Part shown: positions 8,541 through 16,348 of the stretch, piece by piece | How positions within the stretch are numbered: the first letter of the stretch is position 1 | How the letters are laid out: each line of letters starts with the position of its first letter | NCBI GenBank assembly: GCA_000961805.1 | Contig: LADV01000138.1 | Span: 1 to 21,466 of the forward strand | Length of the DNA stretch: 21,466 nt | Direction of reading: 5' to 3' | Source of the DNA: Peptococcaceae bacterium BRH_c23 | GTDB lineage: Bacteria; Bacillota_B; Desulfitobacteriia; Desulfitobacteriales; Desulfitobacteriaceae | Position numbers and translations under genes: made by a program | Notes under the pieces: model-generated | What the model saw: only the letters and a program-made list of their open reading frames with translations | What the model was told of the DNA's origin: nothing | The model's database searches: none

Positions 8541-9516
8541 ATGTCAGATTCACAAGAGAAAATTTCCGTACAAGAAATACTTAGACAACGAGTTTCTTTG
8601 CGTCAGTATGCTGATTGGCCAGTTAAGGACGATGACATTATGACAATTATTGAGGGCGCCGACCGCCGGGAATATGATGATGTATTCGATGATTATAGTC
8701 TCGGATCAAGACTTAAAACAGCGCTTGAGCGAGACGTGTGATGATCAACCGTTTATCGCTAAAGCTCCGCTGGTTATTGTTTTCCTAGCAGATCTGCAGA
8801 GATGGTATGATTATTATCATGATTTGGGGGTTGCAGATTTTTGTATAGAACGAGAGCGGGAATTTTCTGGGCCAGATGAAGCGGGTTTATTGTTAGCAAG
8901 CTGCGATGCCTTAATTGCGGCCCAAAATGCTGTAATTTCGGCAGAAGCTCTTGGAATTGGATCGTGTTATATCGGAGATATAATGGAGAATTATGAAATA
9001 CATAAAGAACTACTCAATCTTCCCCCGTATGTGTTCCCGATCACTATGCTCTGTTTTGGGTATTACCCGGAGGGCGAACGACCAAAGCCGAGGGATCGTT
9101 TCGATTCCAAATATATTGTGTCCGAAAATAAATATCAGCGCCTAACTGAGAAAGATCGGAAAGCTATGTTTGCAGCTCGGGCAGAAGGATTCAATCCCAA
9201 TGGGACAGATAGTACAGAGCGGGGGCGAAGTATGTGGGCCCGAGTTAAAGGAAGAACGGAAAACGATCTATTACGACTTCCCTTCAAAAGAGCGTATATG
9301 TTTCGTCCGGGTTATATCCATCCGACAAAGGGTTTAAAAAGGACTAATAAATATTATCGCGCCATCTCATGGCTTTATCCTGTCGTAAAGCATCTTATTC
9401 CAAATCACACAATTTCCATGAGAGAACTGGGCATTGCCATGATTCATACTGTTAATAAAGGTTACGATAAATCAATCCTAGAGTGTAAGGATATTGCAAA
9501 GTTAGCCAATACATAG
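8541..9516 (+). pseudogene. Nitroreductase-epimerase chimeric pseudogene
   Basis: The first part, from ATG 8541 (AAGGAG at 8525-8530), encodes a nitroreductase N-terminus (EILRQRVSLRQYADWPV, with the FMN-contacting R-x-S-x-R pattern). Near 8650 the frame shifts: the expected continuation (RAPTAGNMMMYSMIIVSD) lies one frame over, so a few bases were lost in the IIEGA-RAPTAG segment. Nitroreductase sequence continues to about 9200 (SAEALGIGSCYIGDI, PITMLCFGYYPEGERPKPRD). The rest is a different family: STERGRSMWARVKGRTENDL, then YMFRPGYIHPTKGLKRTNKY and LECKDIAKLA match the C-terminal end of NAD(P)-binding epimerase-like (SDR) proteins. A deletion apparently joined two neighbouring genes. The frameshift makes even the chimera unlikely to be functional, unless the part from TTG 8650 is translated alone. 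Confidence 0.8.
9195..9206 (+). other. Deletion junction between nitroreductase and epimerase sequences
   Basis: Around the codons for FNPNG the protein character changes from nitroreductase tail (MFAARAEGFNPN) to epimerase tail (GTDSTERGRSMWARVKG). The frame is kept across the join. Base-level placement is approximate. Confidence 0.6.
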
Positions 9517-9555
9517 ATATGGTTTTTGACTATGGAATTATTTTATATATTGGAA

Positions 9556-9583
9556 TATAATCATCTTAAAAATATTTAAGATG
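9556..9583 (+). promoter_or_regulatory. -10 box with adjacent perfect operator-like palindrome
   Basis: TATAAT at 9556-9561 is followed at once by a perfect inverted repeat: CATCTTAAA (9562-9570), AATA, TTTAAGATG (9575-9583). This is an ideal site for a dimeric repressor acting on the ferredoxin-type gene. The -35 is weak (TGGAAT at 17 bases). The palindrome also spans part of the ribosome binding region. Confidence 0.5.
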
Positions 9584-9592
9584 AGGAGACCT

Positions 9593-10817
9593 ATGGCACA
9601 TAGAAGTATAAAATCTGGATTCCATCAATTGAGCGAACGACTTAATCGATTTCCTCAAGGGGCTCCGCCTTCCGAATATTTATCTAAGATCCTTAGTGTC
9701 TTAATGAATGATAAGGAAGCGAGAGTCATGTCGGCGTTACCCATAAAACCCTTCACAATCCAGACCGCCAGCGCAGCATTAAGAAAGAGTCAAGAAGATA
9801 CTGAAAAGATACTGAAAAGATACTTACAGAACTTGCTTCTCGGGCCATATTGATTGATATTGAGAGTACGAAGGGCGAGAGAACCTTTCTTTTACCACCG
9901 CCTATGGCAGGTTTCTTTGAATTTTCCCTGATGCGTATCCGAGAAGACCTTGATCAGACCTTAATTTCTGAACTATTTTACCAATACTTAAATGTTGAAG
10001 AGGATTTTGTCCGGGATTTATTTGTGACTGAAACAAAGCTGGGAAGAATCTTTGTGAATGAACAAGCCTTAAGCACAGCGAATAATTTGCATATTCTGGA
10101 TTACGAACGAACAAGCGAAATTATCAAGCTTGTGCTGCCCCCTTAGAGATATGCATGACCTTTGGGACTACCGCTGCAAGCCTCATAAAATATGGCCATG
10201 CCAGGGAAGTTGGCGTTTCAGAATGTTTGGGTTTGCTTGAAAAGGCTTACGACCACAATCTGGTTCAAATAGGGGAAAACGAACAAGAAGGGTTACCCTT
10301 TATTTGTAATTGTTGTGGTTGCTGCTGCGAAGCTCTGCTGGCCATCAAGAAATTCGGCACTTTAAATGCCATAAATACAACTAATTTTCTGCCTGAGCTT
10401 AGGAAAGATCTTTGCAACGGCTGCGGAAGGTGTGTCTTGGCCTGTCCAGTGGGAGCTTTAAAGGTAGTTTCACAATCCGTCACACATGATAAAGTAGTAA
10501 AGAAGGTAACGTTGGATGAAGAAGTATGCTTAGGTTGCGGTGTTTGTGTCAGAGCCTGTAACCGTGGATCGATCAAACTTAAGCACAGGAACAAACGGGT
10601 TATTACTCCGGTAAATTCTGTACATCGAATCGTGTTGTTGAGTATCGAAAGAGGGAAACTCCAGAATCTAATTTTTGATAACCAGGCTCATTATAGTCAC
10701 CGGGCTATGGCAGCGATCCTGGGGGCTATTTTAAAAATGCCTCCTATCAAACAAATCATGGCTAGTGAACAGATGAAATCAAAGTATCTTGCGGCTTTAG
10801 TTAGAAATTATAAGTGA
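9593..10817 (+). pseudogene. Broken 4Fe-4S ferredoxin-type protein
   Basis: Three pieces in three frames belong to one gene. Piece 1 (9593-9853) starts at ATG 9593 with TGAGGAG upstream. Piece 2 (to 10146) is joined to it if one copy of the 11-base tandem repeat at 9797-9818 is removed. Piece 3 (about 10148-10817) carries the Cys-rich part: FICNCCGCCCEAL, then two [4Fe-4S] motifs, CNGCGRCVLACPVGAL and CLGCGVCVRACNRGSI, and a conserved tail (VITPVNSVHR, NLIFDNQAHYSHRAMAAILG). Between pieces 2 and 3 the text jumps from EIIKLVLPP-stop to EICMTFGTTAA; from memory of this family a further Cys-rich stretch (CYCRHKM-type) normally lies here and is missing. Role in the intact family: electron-transfer protein, partner unknown. 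The Cys-rich part could be expressed from ATG 10155, but no good ribosome binding site is seen. Confidence 0.82.
9797..9823 (+). repeat. 11-base tandem duplication causing a frameshift
   Basis: GATACTGAAAA occurs at 9797-9807 and again at 9808-9818, followed by GATAC. Deleting one copy restores the reading QEDTEKILTELASRAILIDI across the two frames. This is a clear replication-slippage mutation. Confidence 0.9.
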
Positions 10818-10963
10818 TCAATGAAAGCCGTAATTTCTTGATACTGAGCTTCAAGGAACTCCTTTTTTGAAAAGGTGTTAAGATGCTGTCGAGAGCGCGC
10901 AAAAACACGAATTCTTGTAAATAGAAACAGCTGCTGGGCAGGGTTTGGCAGAAAAATGCAGAA
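10808..10963 (-). pseudogene. C-terminal remnant of a regulator-like protein
   Basis: On the minus strand a frame open after a TAA at 10964-10966 reads ...PAQQLFLFTRIRVFARSRQH, then LNTFSKKEFLEAQYQEITAF, ending IDHL and TAA at 10808-10810. It looks like the helical C-terminal end of a small transcription regulator, possibly TetR-like, but the DNA-binding part is absent. It converges with the ferredoxin-type gene and overlaps its end by 10 bases. A lost repressor here would fit the orphan palindrome at 9562-9583. The family assignment is weak. Confidence 0.4.
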
Positions 10964-10980
10964 TTAAGTCATTGCTAAGA

Positions 10981-10996
10981 CTTTGCTACAGCAAAG
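10981..10996. promoter_or_regulatory. Perfect 16-base palindrome
   Basis: CTTTGCT (10981-10987), AC, AGCAAAG (10990-10996) is a perfect inverted repeat upstream of the exonuclease stub and the small conserved gene. It could be a repressor site; its regulator is unknown. Confidence 0.3.
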
Positions 10997-11042
10997 ATTT
11001 GATTGGCTTGCTCAAATTGTGGGGAAATAGGTGGAAAGTTCA

Positions 11043-11087
11043 ATGAGAGCCGTGTGTATAGATTTTGAAACAGCGAACGGCATATAA
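11043..11087 (+). pseudogene. N-terminal stub of a DnaQ-like (DEDD) exonuclease
   Basis: ATG 11043, preceded by AGGTGG, reads MRAVCIDFETANGI and stops at TAA 11085-11087. IDFETAN is the ExoI motif (catalytic D and E) at the very start of RNase T/DNA polymerase III epsilon-like exonucleases; the remaining 150 or more residues are missing. It appears to be the leftover 5' end of a gene deleted when this junction formed. A 14-residue functional peptide is unlikely. Confidence 0.5.
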
Positions 11088-11100
11088 AAAAGTATTTAAA

Positions 11101-11200
11101 TAAGGATAGAGGGTCAAGAAAGGAAAATAGCATGTCTAGTAATATCAAGAAAGATGCAGAATGGGCTGAAGCAAAAAAGAAATGTAGACTTAACGAAGAA
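11101..11200 (+). repeat. Flanking direct repeat, upstream copy
   Basis: From TAAGGAT at 11101 through the ribosome binding site and the first roughly 21 codons of the small gene, this stretch matches 19475-19574 with about 14 mismatches and no gap over about 90 bases. Similarity starts at the TAA and is lost after the codons for CRL. Confidence 0.75.
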
Positions 11201-11374
11201 ACTGTGAAAATGGCCAAAGAGATGGGATTAAACCCAAGAAGTCTTATTAAAAATATACCCAACAAAAATGAACTGTGGAAGGCGCCGGTAAGTATTTGGA
11301 TTCGGGAAATATATCAAGAACGCCAAGAAAAGGCCCTCAAGAAAAAGGCTCAGAAAGAAAAGGCCTCAGAATAA
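11132..11374 (+). CDS. Small conserved protein of unknown function (80 aa)
   Basis: This highly charged small protein starts KKDAEWAEAKKKCRLNEETV, has a conserved-looking core (MAKEMGLNPRSLIKNIPNK, ELWKAPVSIWIREIYQ) and a Lys-rich tail. The start ATG 11132 has GAAAGGA about 8 bases upstream. I recall similar short proteins from Firmicutes but know no function. There is no signal peptide or membrane segment, and the basic charge would suit a nucleic-acid or protein partner (inference). The leader and first 21 codons are repeated, at about 84% identity by eye, directly after jetC at 19475. It follows the exonuclease stub and is closed by a terminator at 11475, so it is a separate unit from the Wadjet operon. 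Confidence 0.8.
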   Translation: MSSNIKKDAEWAEAKKKCRLNEETVKMAKEMGLNPRSLIKNIPNKNELWKAPVSIWIREIYQERQEKALKKKAQKEKASE

Positions 11375-11474
11375 TTAAATTATGTAGAGATTGTCAGAAA
11401 CGCTAATGAAATCTCAAAACGGCAATAGTAGGGATATGAAAGAGGATGAAAAGAATAGATAAACAGTGAGAACA

Positions 11475-11512
11475 GCAGCTACCTTATTTAAGGTTAGCTG
11501 CTTTTGCTTTTT
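11475..11512 (+). terminator. Rho-independent terminator after the small gene
   Basis: GCAGCTA-CCTTA and TAAGGTTAGCTGC pair as a stem with one bulge around a short loop, ending at 11501, followed by TTTTGCTTTTT. It separates the small gene from the Wadjet promoter. Confidence 0.75.
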
Positions 11513-11603
11513 AAGCCAGTAGGCTAAGATTATTTCACACCTGACCGAGTTCATAAAAGGTTGAAAGACTACTAGATATCTCGATTCATATTAGCTTGCA
11601 TAG

Positions 11604-11637
11604 TTGTCAATGATATATGAAAAAGGTATATTTAGGT
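11604..11637 (+). promoter_or_regulatory. Sigma-A-type promoter, repeated block copy 2 (Wadjet operon)
   Basis: TTGTCA (11604-11609), a 17-base spacer and TATATT (11627-11632). The full 34 bases are identical to 7123-7156. Transcription would start near 11640, about 50 bases before the jetD ATG. Flanking bases on both sides show only patchy similarity to the first copy. Confidence 0.78.
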
Positions 11638-11689
11638 GAGTCTTAGATAATATTTGCAAAGAATAGGGCGACTGAAAGAGGAGATCGGT

Positions 11690-12745
11690 ATGAAACGACT
11701 CGAACAAGTTCTTAAAAATCCCAAGAAAACGATTTCTGATCAGGAACTACAACAGATCTTCCAAGAATCAGATTATGACCTCTTTCACACTGAAGTTGAA
11801 AGGTTGGTAGAGCGCGGAATTCTTAGTCCAGTAAAGTCTGCCAAGAGCAATGGACGCTTGCCGCCTCTCTTTAATAAATATCGAATTATCAAACCGCAAG
11901 CTGATAATACCGGTTACCTTGAGTCGATTCGTCGCCTCAATCCGGTTTTAAACCTTTCCGGTTATTTGCAAAGACCGGAATTATATAAAAAGCACTTGGA
12001 GATTATTGAAGGGATCAGTCGATATTTGTGGTTTGCTAAGGATTTATTAAAAATGCCCATGTCCCGTAAGGAACGGTCATTTTCGGTGTGGGGCAGGGAA
12101 AAGATGTTGGATGAGCATAGGGCCTTAGTTATGGAAGTGCTAAAGTTTAATCGCTTAGACGAGAACTTTCTTAATTATTACGATACTCCGGAACCGTTTT
12201 TTGAGTATATTCATGACCGTGGCGAGCCCATGACTATCTTAGTGATCGAGAATAAAGACACTTGGTTTACCTTCAGAAAGCTGATGCAAGCTACGGGCAA
12301 AAATTGCATTACAGGCAGGGTCGTCAATGTGCTCCTGTATGGTGAAGGAAATAAAATTACTAAACAAAGGGCCTTGGAAGACTATAGCGCCACTATGTTA
12401 GGTGGACAAGGGGACCAGGCTGGCTCTTCTGGACAGGCAGCCCGCTTTCTCTACTTTGGTGATCTCGACTGGGAGGGTATCCGTCTGTTTTTTCGTACCC
12501 GCGAAGCCAACCCGACCCTCGAGCTAAAACCCTTCTCCCCTTTGTACCGGCTTATGCTCGAAATGGGTCAATCGCTTGAACTGCCAAAATCTCTCGATCA
12601 AAGAGGAGTTAGTGCTCCACTTTCAGAATTTCTCGCCTTATTGGGATTGCCTGAGGAGGAGAGCCTCGGAGCTTGGTTGGCTGAGGGTAAGTACATACCT
12701 CAAGAAATTATTAATTATCAGGTGGCAGCAAAGATTATAAAGTAG
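11690..12745 (+). CDS. jetD: Wadjet system protein JetD (Toprim nuclease)
   Basis: This 351-residue protein has an N-terminal winged-helix-like, DUF3322-type region and a C-terminal Toprim domain (DUF2220-type, related to topoisomerase VI A). Metal-binding residues are visible: E187 in LVIENKDTW, and D258/D260 in YFGDLDWEG. In characterised Wadjet systems JetD is the nuclease that cuts circular plasmid DNA after the SMC motor complex has extruded it. ATG 11690 is preferred because AGAGGAGA lies 6 bases upstream; an in-frame TTG at 11654 has no such site. It is the first gene of the operon, with 21 bases to jetA. The length and catalytic residues look intact. Confidence 0.88.
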   Translation: MKRLEQVLKNPKKTISDQELQQIFQESDYDLFHTEVERLVERGILSPVKSAKSNGRLPPLFNKYRIIKPQADNTGYLESIRRLNPVLNLSGYLQRPELYKKHLEIIEGISRYLWFAKDLLKMPMSRKERSFSVWGREKMLDEHRALVMEVLKFNRLDENFLNYYDTPEPFFEYIHDRGEPMTILVIENKDTWFTFRKLMQATGKNCITGRVVNVLLYGEGNKITKQRALEDYSATMLGGQGDQAGSSGQAARFLYFGDLDWEGIRLFFRTREANPTLELKPFSPLYRLMLEMGQSLELPKSLDQRGVSAPLSEFLALLGLPEEESLGAWLAEGKYIPQEIINYQVAAKIIK

Positions 12746-12766
12746 AAGAAACGAGGCTTCGATAGA

Positions 12767-14380
12767 GTGGCTACGACAAAACTTGAGTTTCTAGACGGCT
12801 TTGAACAGAGGATGAAGCTGGTTGCGGCGATTGACTCCATTATCAATCGCGGCAATCGAAAAATGGAATTTGAGCGCTTGTTCGAGCCTGGGCAGTTAGA
12901 TAACATCATCCTTTCTGTCCTTGTGTTCATCATGGAGAGGACGTTAACCGAGGACGAAGATTGTACCATGGAGAGTATCGCTAACTTTGTTGCTCAGATC
13001 CTCCCAGACTATTCTCTGAACCTGACCTCGGACATCCATCGAAAGCTGACCGAATACATCATCAAGGACATACTGCAAAATGGCGGTGAGGCCAGGTACT
13101 ACCCAGTCATGAAGTATGGCCAGGGCATGGAACAACTGCGGATCAGACTGATTGATGACAAGCTCATCGATGATCAGCGCGGCTATGTCTTAAATTATCA
13201 GCTCACGGATCAAGGGTATGACTTACTCTTTCGAACCAAAGAAGTTGAGCAGGAAATCAGTTTTACAATAGAAGAACTGAAACTCAGAGAACTGATTAAA
13301 CGTAAAAATTACAAGAAAGCCATCGGGCAAAGTGCGAACTTGGTCCAGATGATCCGGCAAAAGAAGAACGATATCAGGCAGTTTGTCCAGAAAGTCCGAG
13401 AAAACATTTACGACGTGAACATCGAAGAATTTGAACGCTTAGTCTCCAGTACCTATACCTTACTCGAAGAAGAGTACGGCATGATGAATGAGATTCGCGG
13501 CATGATTGTGCTTTCGGAAGAACGCCTCAAAGAAGAGGAAAACACTCGGGGAGCGTTGGATGAGCAAATGACGAAAGCACGCTCAGAGATTGCTGTGATC
13601 CGACGAAATATCAATCTAACCATTGGAGAACAAAAGGAATTGATTCTTGAGCGTCTCAGTCTGTCACGAATCTACAAGGAAACCATTGCCGATTCCTTTG
13701 CTCTGTCGAGGGCCCGTTATTATGACCTTGAACAAGTCATCTTGAAACCCCTAGAGCAATGTGAAGAAAACAAGGTTCCCTATCTCTGGCAATTATTAAA
13801 CCCCTTATTCAAGCCCAATCCGGACCGCACACTTAACTTACTAACCTTGTTTGAACGGCAAGCACGACTCAAACAGGAAGAAGAGGGGTCTCAGAGTATT
13901 GTCGTAGAGGAATTAGGTGAAGACAAAGAACTGCTCAGAATTAGTAAACTAAACGACAGTAATATCGAATTTATCCGGAGCCTATTAGAGTTTGCCCATC
14001 GCAAACGGGAGTCCTTTAGATTTAGCGAGTTCTTTCAGGATCTCGAAACTCAACAAAATATCTTTAAAGAATTAACGATAGACGATTTGATTTTCAAGAC
14101 GATGTTAAAGCTCTATGATCTCCAAGTGATCGATATAAAGAAATGGAAAACACAGCAGGAAGATGTGGTCGCGAATGCCACAGGGGAACTTGATGTCAGC
14201 TATTGTCTGTATCGTATTATGCAATATACACAGCCGGACTTATTTGGAATCAAAAAATTAGAGATTAGTAAACCGGACGAACACCTATTTGCTCAAGAAA
14301 TAGAGGCCCAGATCGGGGACGGGAAGTTTAGCAGGCGCATCGCTATCAGCGATTTTAGGATTGAGGTGAGCTTTGAGTGA
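12767..14380 (+). CDS. jetA: Wadjet system protein JetA (kleisin-like subunit)
   Basis: This 537-residue protein lies second in the operon. It has an N-terminal helical/winged-helix part (LEFLDGFEQRMKLV, then SIINRGNRKMEFERLFEPG), a central coiled-coil stretch (about residues 190-310, rich in E, K and R), and a C-terminal part with DDLIFKTMLKLYDLQ. It resembles the JetA/DUF5716-type proteins that take the kleisin role, bridging the SMC heads; the assignment rests on operon position, size and general character. The start is GTG 12767 with ACGAGG 11 bases upstream. Its stop overlaps the jetB start in a GTGA, so the two are translationally coupled. No lesion is seen. Confidence 0.8.
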   Translation: MATTKLEFLDGFEQRMKLVAAIDSIINRGNRKMEFERLFEPGQLDNIILSVLVFIMERTLTEDEDCTMESIANFVAQILPDYSLNLTSDIHRKLTEYIIKDILQNGGEARYYPVMKYGQGMEQLRIRLIDDKLIDDQRGYVLNYQLTDQGYDLLFRTKEVEQEISFTIEELKLRELIKRKNYKKAIGQSANLVQMIRQKKNDIRQFVQKVRENIYDVNIEEFERLVSSTYTLLEEEYGMMNEIRGMIVLSEERLKEEENTRGALDEQMTKARSEIAVIRRNINLTIGEQKELILERLSLSRIYKETIADSFALSRARYYDLEQVILKPLEQCEENKVPYLWQLLNPLFKPNPDRTLNLLTLFERQARLKQEEEGSQSIVVEELGEDKELLRISKLNDSNIEFIRSLLEFAHRKRESFRFSEFFQDLETQQNIFKELTIDDLIFKTMLKLYDLQVIDIKKWKTQQEDVVANATGELDVSYCLYRIMQYTQPDLFGIKKLEISKPDEHLFAQEIEAQIGDGKFSRRIAISDFRIEVSFE

Positions 14381-15078
14381 GCGATATTAAAACGGCGCTC
14401 AAGATCTATCGGAAATTAGTCGAAAAGGGACAGCTGGATCGAGAAACTGAGGGGGATCTCTTCCTGGAATTTCGCAATGTGGAAGTCAGGGCAATCCTGG
14501 CCGAATTTGAAGAAGAACTCGATTTTAAGACCATCGAAGTGGCGGGAACGCTTTATCTGCTTCCTAATAGCGGGAACGGTGTTTTGGGCTTTACGACGAA
14601 GGATATCCGGGAGAGTGTGGCAACGGATGCTAGACTAGTGGATGCCTACTTACTTAGCTATATTTCCATGTTCATTTTATACTTATTTTATGGTGGACGG
14701 AATCGGAATCCCAAGCAGCGAGAGTTTTTAAGAATTAGCAAGTTAATTGAAGAACTGGACAGGCGCTTTGCCATGGCCTTGGCTGATCGTGAGCAGGTGA
14801 AGGTGCTAGAGGAAAATTATGCCCTTAATTTTACGAGGATTGCAGAACTATGGGATAGCAAACAGGACTTCGAGGAAAGAGGTCGTAAAACTAAAACAGG
14901 TACGATCTTAAATACTTGTCGACTCTTAGAGCGAGAAAACCTACTCAGACTCGTGGATGAGGATCGGGAACTACGTCCCACCCGGAAACTGGATGACTTG
15001 ATGCTAAATTACTACCTGGACGATAGCCGAGTAGAAGAGATAAAAGGGTTCTTCGAAGGAGCTGAGCTGGATGCCTAG
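14377..15078 (+). CDS. jetB: Wadjet system protein JetB (KITE-like subunit)
   Basis: This 233-residue protein has a winged-helix character (DIKTALKIYRKLVEKGQL at the start; TGTILNTCRLLERENLLRLV near the end), as expected for the KITE subunit that binds the kleisin in MukBEF/Mks/Wadjet complexes. The family name is inferred from size and from its place between jetA and jetC. It starts at GTG 14377 with GAGGTGAG just upstream and overlaps jetA by 4 bases and jetC by 8 bases (ATGCCTAG). It appears complete. Confidence 0.8.
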   Translation: MSDIKTALKIYRKLVEKGQLDRETEGDLFLEFRNVEVRAILAEFEEELDFKTIEVAGTLYLLPNSGNGVLGFTTKDIRESVATDARLVDAYLLSYISMFILYLFYGGRNRNPKQREFLRISKLIEELDRRFAMALADREQVKVLEENYALNFTRIAELWDSKQDFEERGRKTKTGTILNTCRLLERENLLRLVDEDRELRPTRKLDDLMLNYYLDDSRVEEIKGFFEGAELDA

Positions 15079-16348
15079 AATCAATCGAATTCGGATTATT
15101 AACTTTTCGTACAATAATGATTCGCGGCATATTCAGGATGAAACCTTTAACTTTCACGGTGGAGAAAACGCCCTCCTTAGCTTAGCCAATGGCGGGGGAA
15201 AAAGTGTCTTGGTTCAGCTCCTATTTCAGCCCATCGTTCCAGAAATCAGAATTCAAGGCCGTCGCATCAACGCTTTTTTCCGCAAGAAACGCTTACCGGC
15301 TTATGTCCTGATCGAATGGAAGTTAGATGGGGCCGGCGGCTATCTACTGACGGGTATCGGAATGGTGTCCGCAGAAGTTTCCGGGGTTGAGGATGAGAAA
15401 AACAAGGTGAAGTATTTTACCTTCACGTCAAACTATCCTGGCTCGAACGCTTTCGATTTAGCCCATATCGAGCTAGTTAAACAAAGCGGCAATATTCTGG
15501 AGATCAAGCCCTTTAGAGAGGCTTGGGAGATGATGGCCGATAAGGAGAAGAAAGATCTTTATCATTTTGGCTGTTTTTACGATGATGATGGGGACCGCTA
15601 CCGAAAACGTCTGGCTGAATTTGGGATTGCCCAGGATGAGTGGAGAAATATTATCGCCAAAATCAATGATAGCGAAGGCGGTTTAGACGAGATTTTCCAA
15701 AAGTATAAAAACTCCAGCCAATTGCTCAACGATTGGATCATCAAAACCATCGAGAAAGTGATCTTCAAAGATCGTTCTGAAGCTCACAGACTAGAGGAAA
15801 TGTTGGCAGGTTTAGTGCGGGAGGTCATCGAGAATGAACGCTTTATCTTAGAAAAGCAAGTTCTCGACGAATTTCTGGGGGTCTATGGAGAGCAAGTAGG
15901 GGCTTTAGTCGAACTGCTTAACCGCTTGGAAGAACAAAAACTTATTGGAGGTAAACTGGCGGCCTTAAACAGTTATTTAAACACTGAAACCATCGTGCTG
16001 AAAGGAACTCACGAGCAAAATAAAGAGGAATTAGTCACCATTAACCAAGAACAGCTGCGAATCAACCTAGAGGAACGCTCCAATACGTATTGGTTAAGAA
16101 GTGACGAGCATGCTTTGGCTGCCTCAAGACTGGCAGAGGCTGAAAAGAATAGTCAAGAAAACGAAGATAAGCTTGAAGCTGCAAAACGGTCCGGAAAAAT
16201 AATGCAAGCTGCTGGCCTAAGAGCTGAGATCAGAGGAAAAGAAGCCGATCTTTCCGGAATCGATGAAAAGTTGGCCACTTCTAGGTCACAATGCGATACG
16301 GATGAGAGGATGCGTAATCTGGAGTATTCCCTCAAGAAATTATCTTAA
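15071..16348 (+). pseudogene. jetC: jetC, N-terminal part (SMC-like ATPase, ends at in-frame TAA)
   Basis: These 425 codons start at ATG 15071 with AAGGAG at 15056-15061. The ATPase head holds a Walker A motif (SLANGGGKS, residues 37-45, K44). The coiled-coil arm begins near residue 240 and runs to the stop (EYSLKKLS-TAA at 16346-16348). Reading past the TAA in the same frame continues the coiled coil (ETIQTLELALSRLGEKRTD) without a break, so this is the front of a protein of about 1468 codons. JetC is the SMC motor of Wadjet, which extrudes plasmid DNA with ATP. Alone, this piece lacks the signature and Walker B motifs. The TAA could come from CAA (Gln) by a single C-to-T change. Confidence 0.85.
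16346..16348 (+). other. In-frame TAA interrupting jetC
   Basis: This one TAA is the only stop in a frame otherwise open from 15071 to 19477. It sits in coiled-coil sequence with no frame change, repeat or inserted element next to it. Confidence 0.9.

Noticed and set aside
10265..10594. 109-codon minus-strand open frame
   Set aside because: Antisense of the ferredoxin Cys motifs; no family features.
16346..16348. Recoding (pyrrolysine or selenocysteine) at the jetC stop
   Set aside because: The codon is TAA, not TAG or TGA, and no hairpin or recoding signal is seen next to it.
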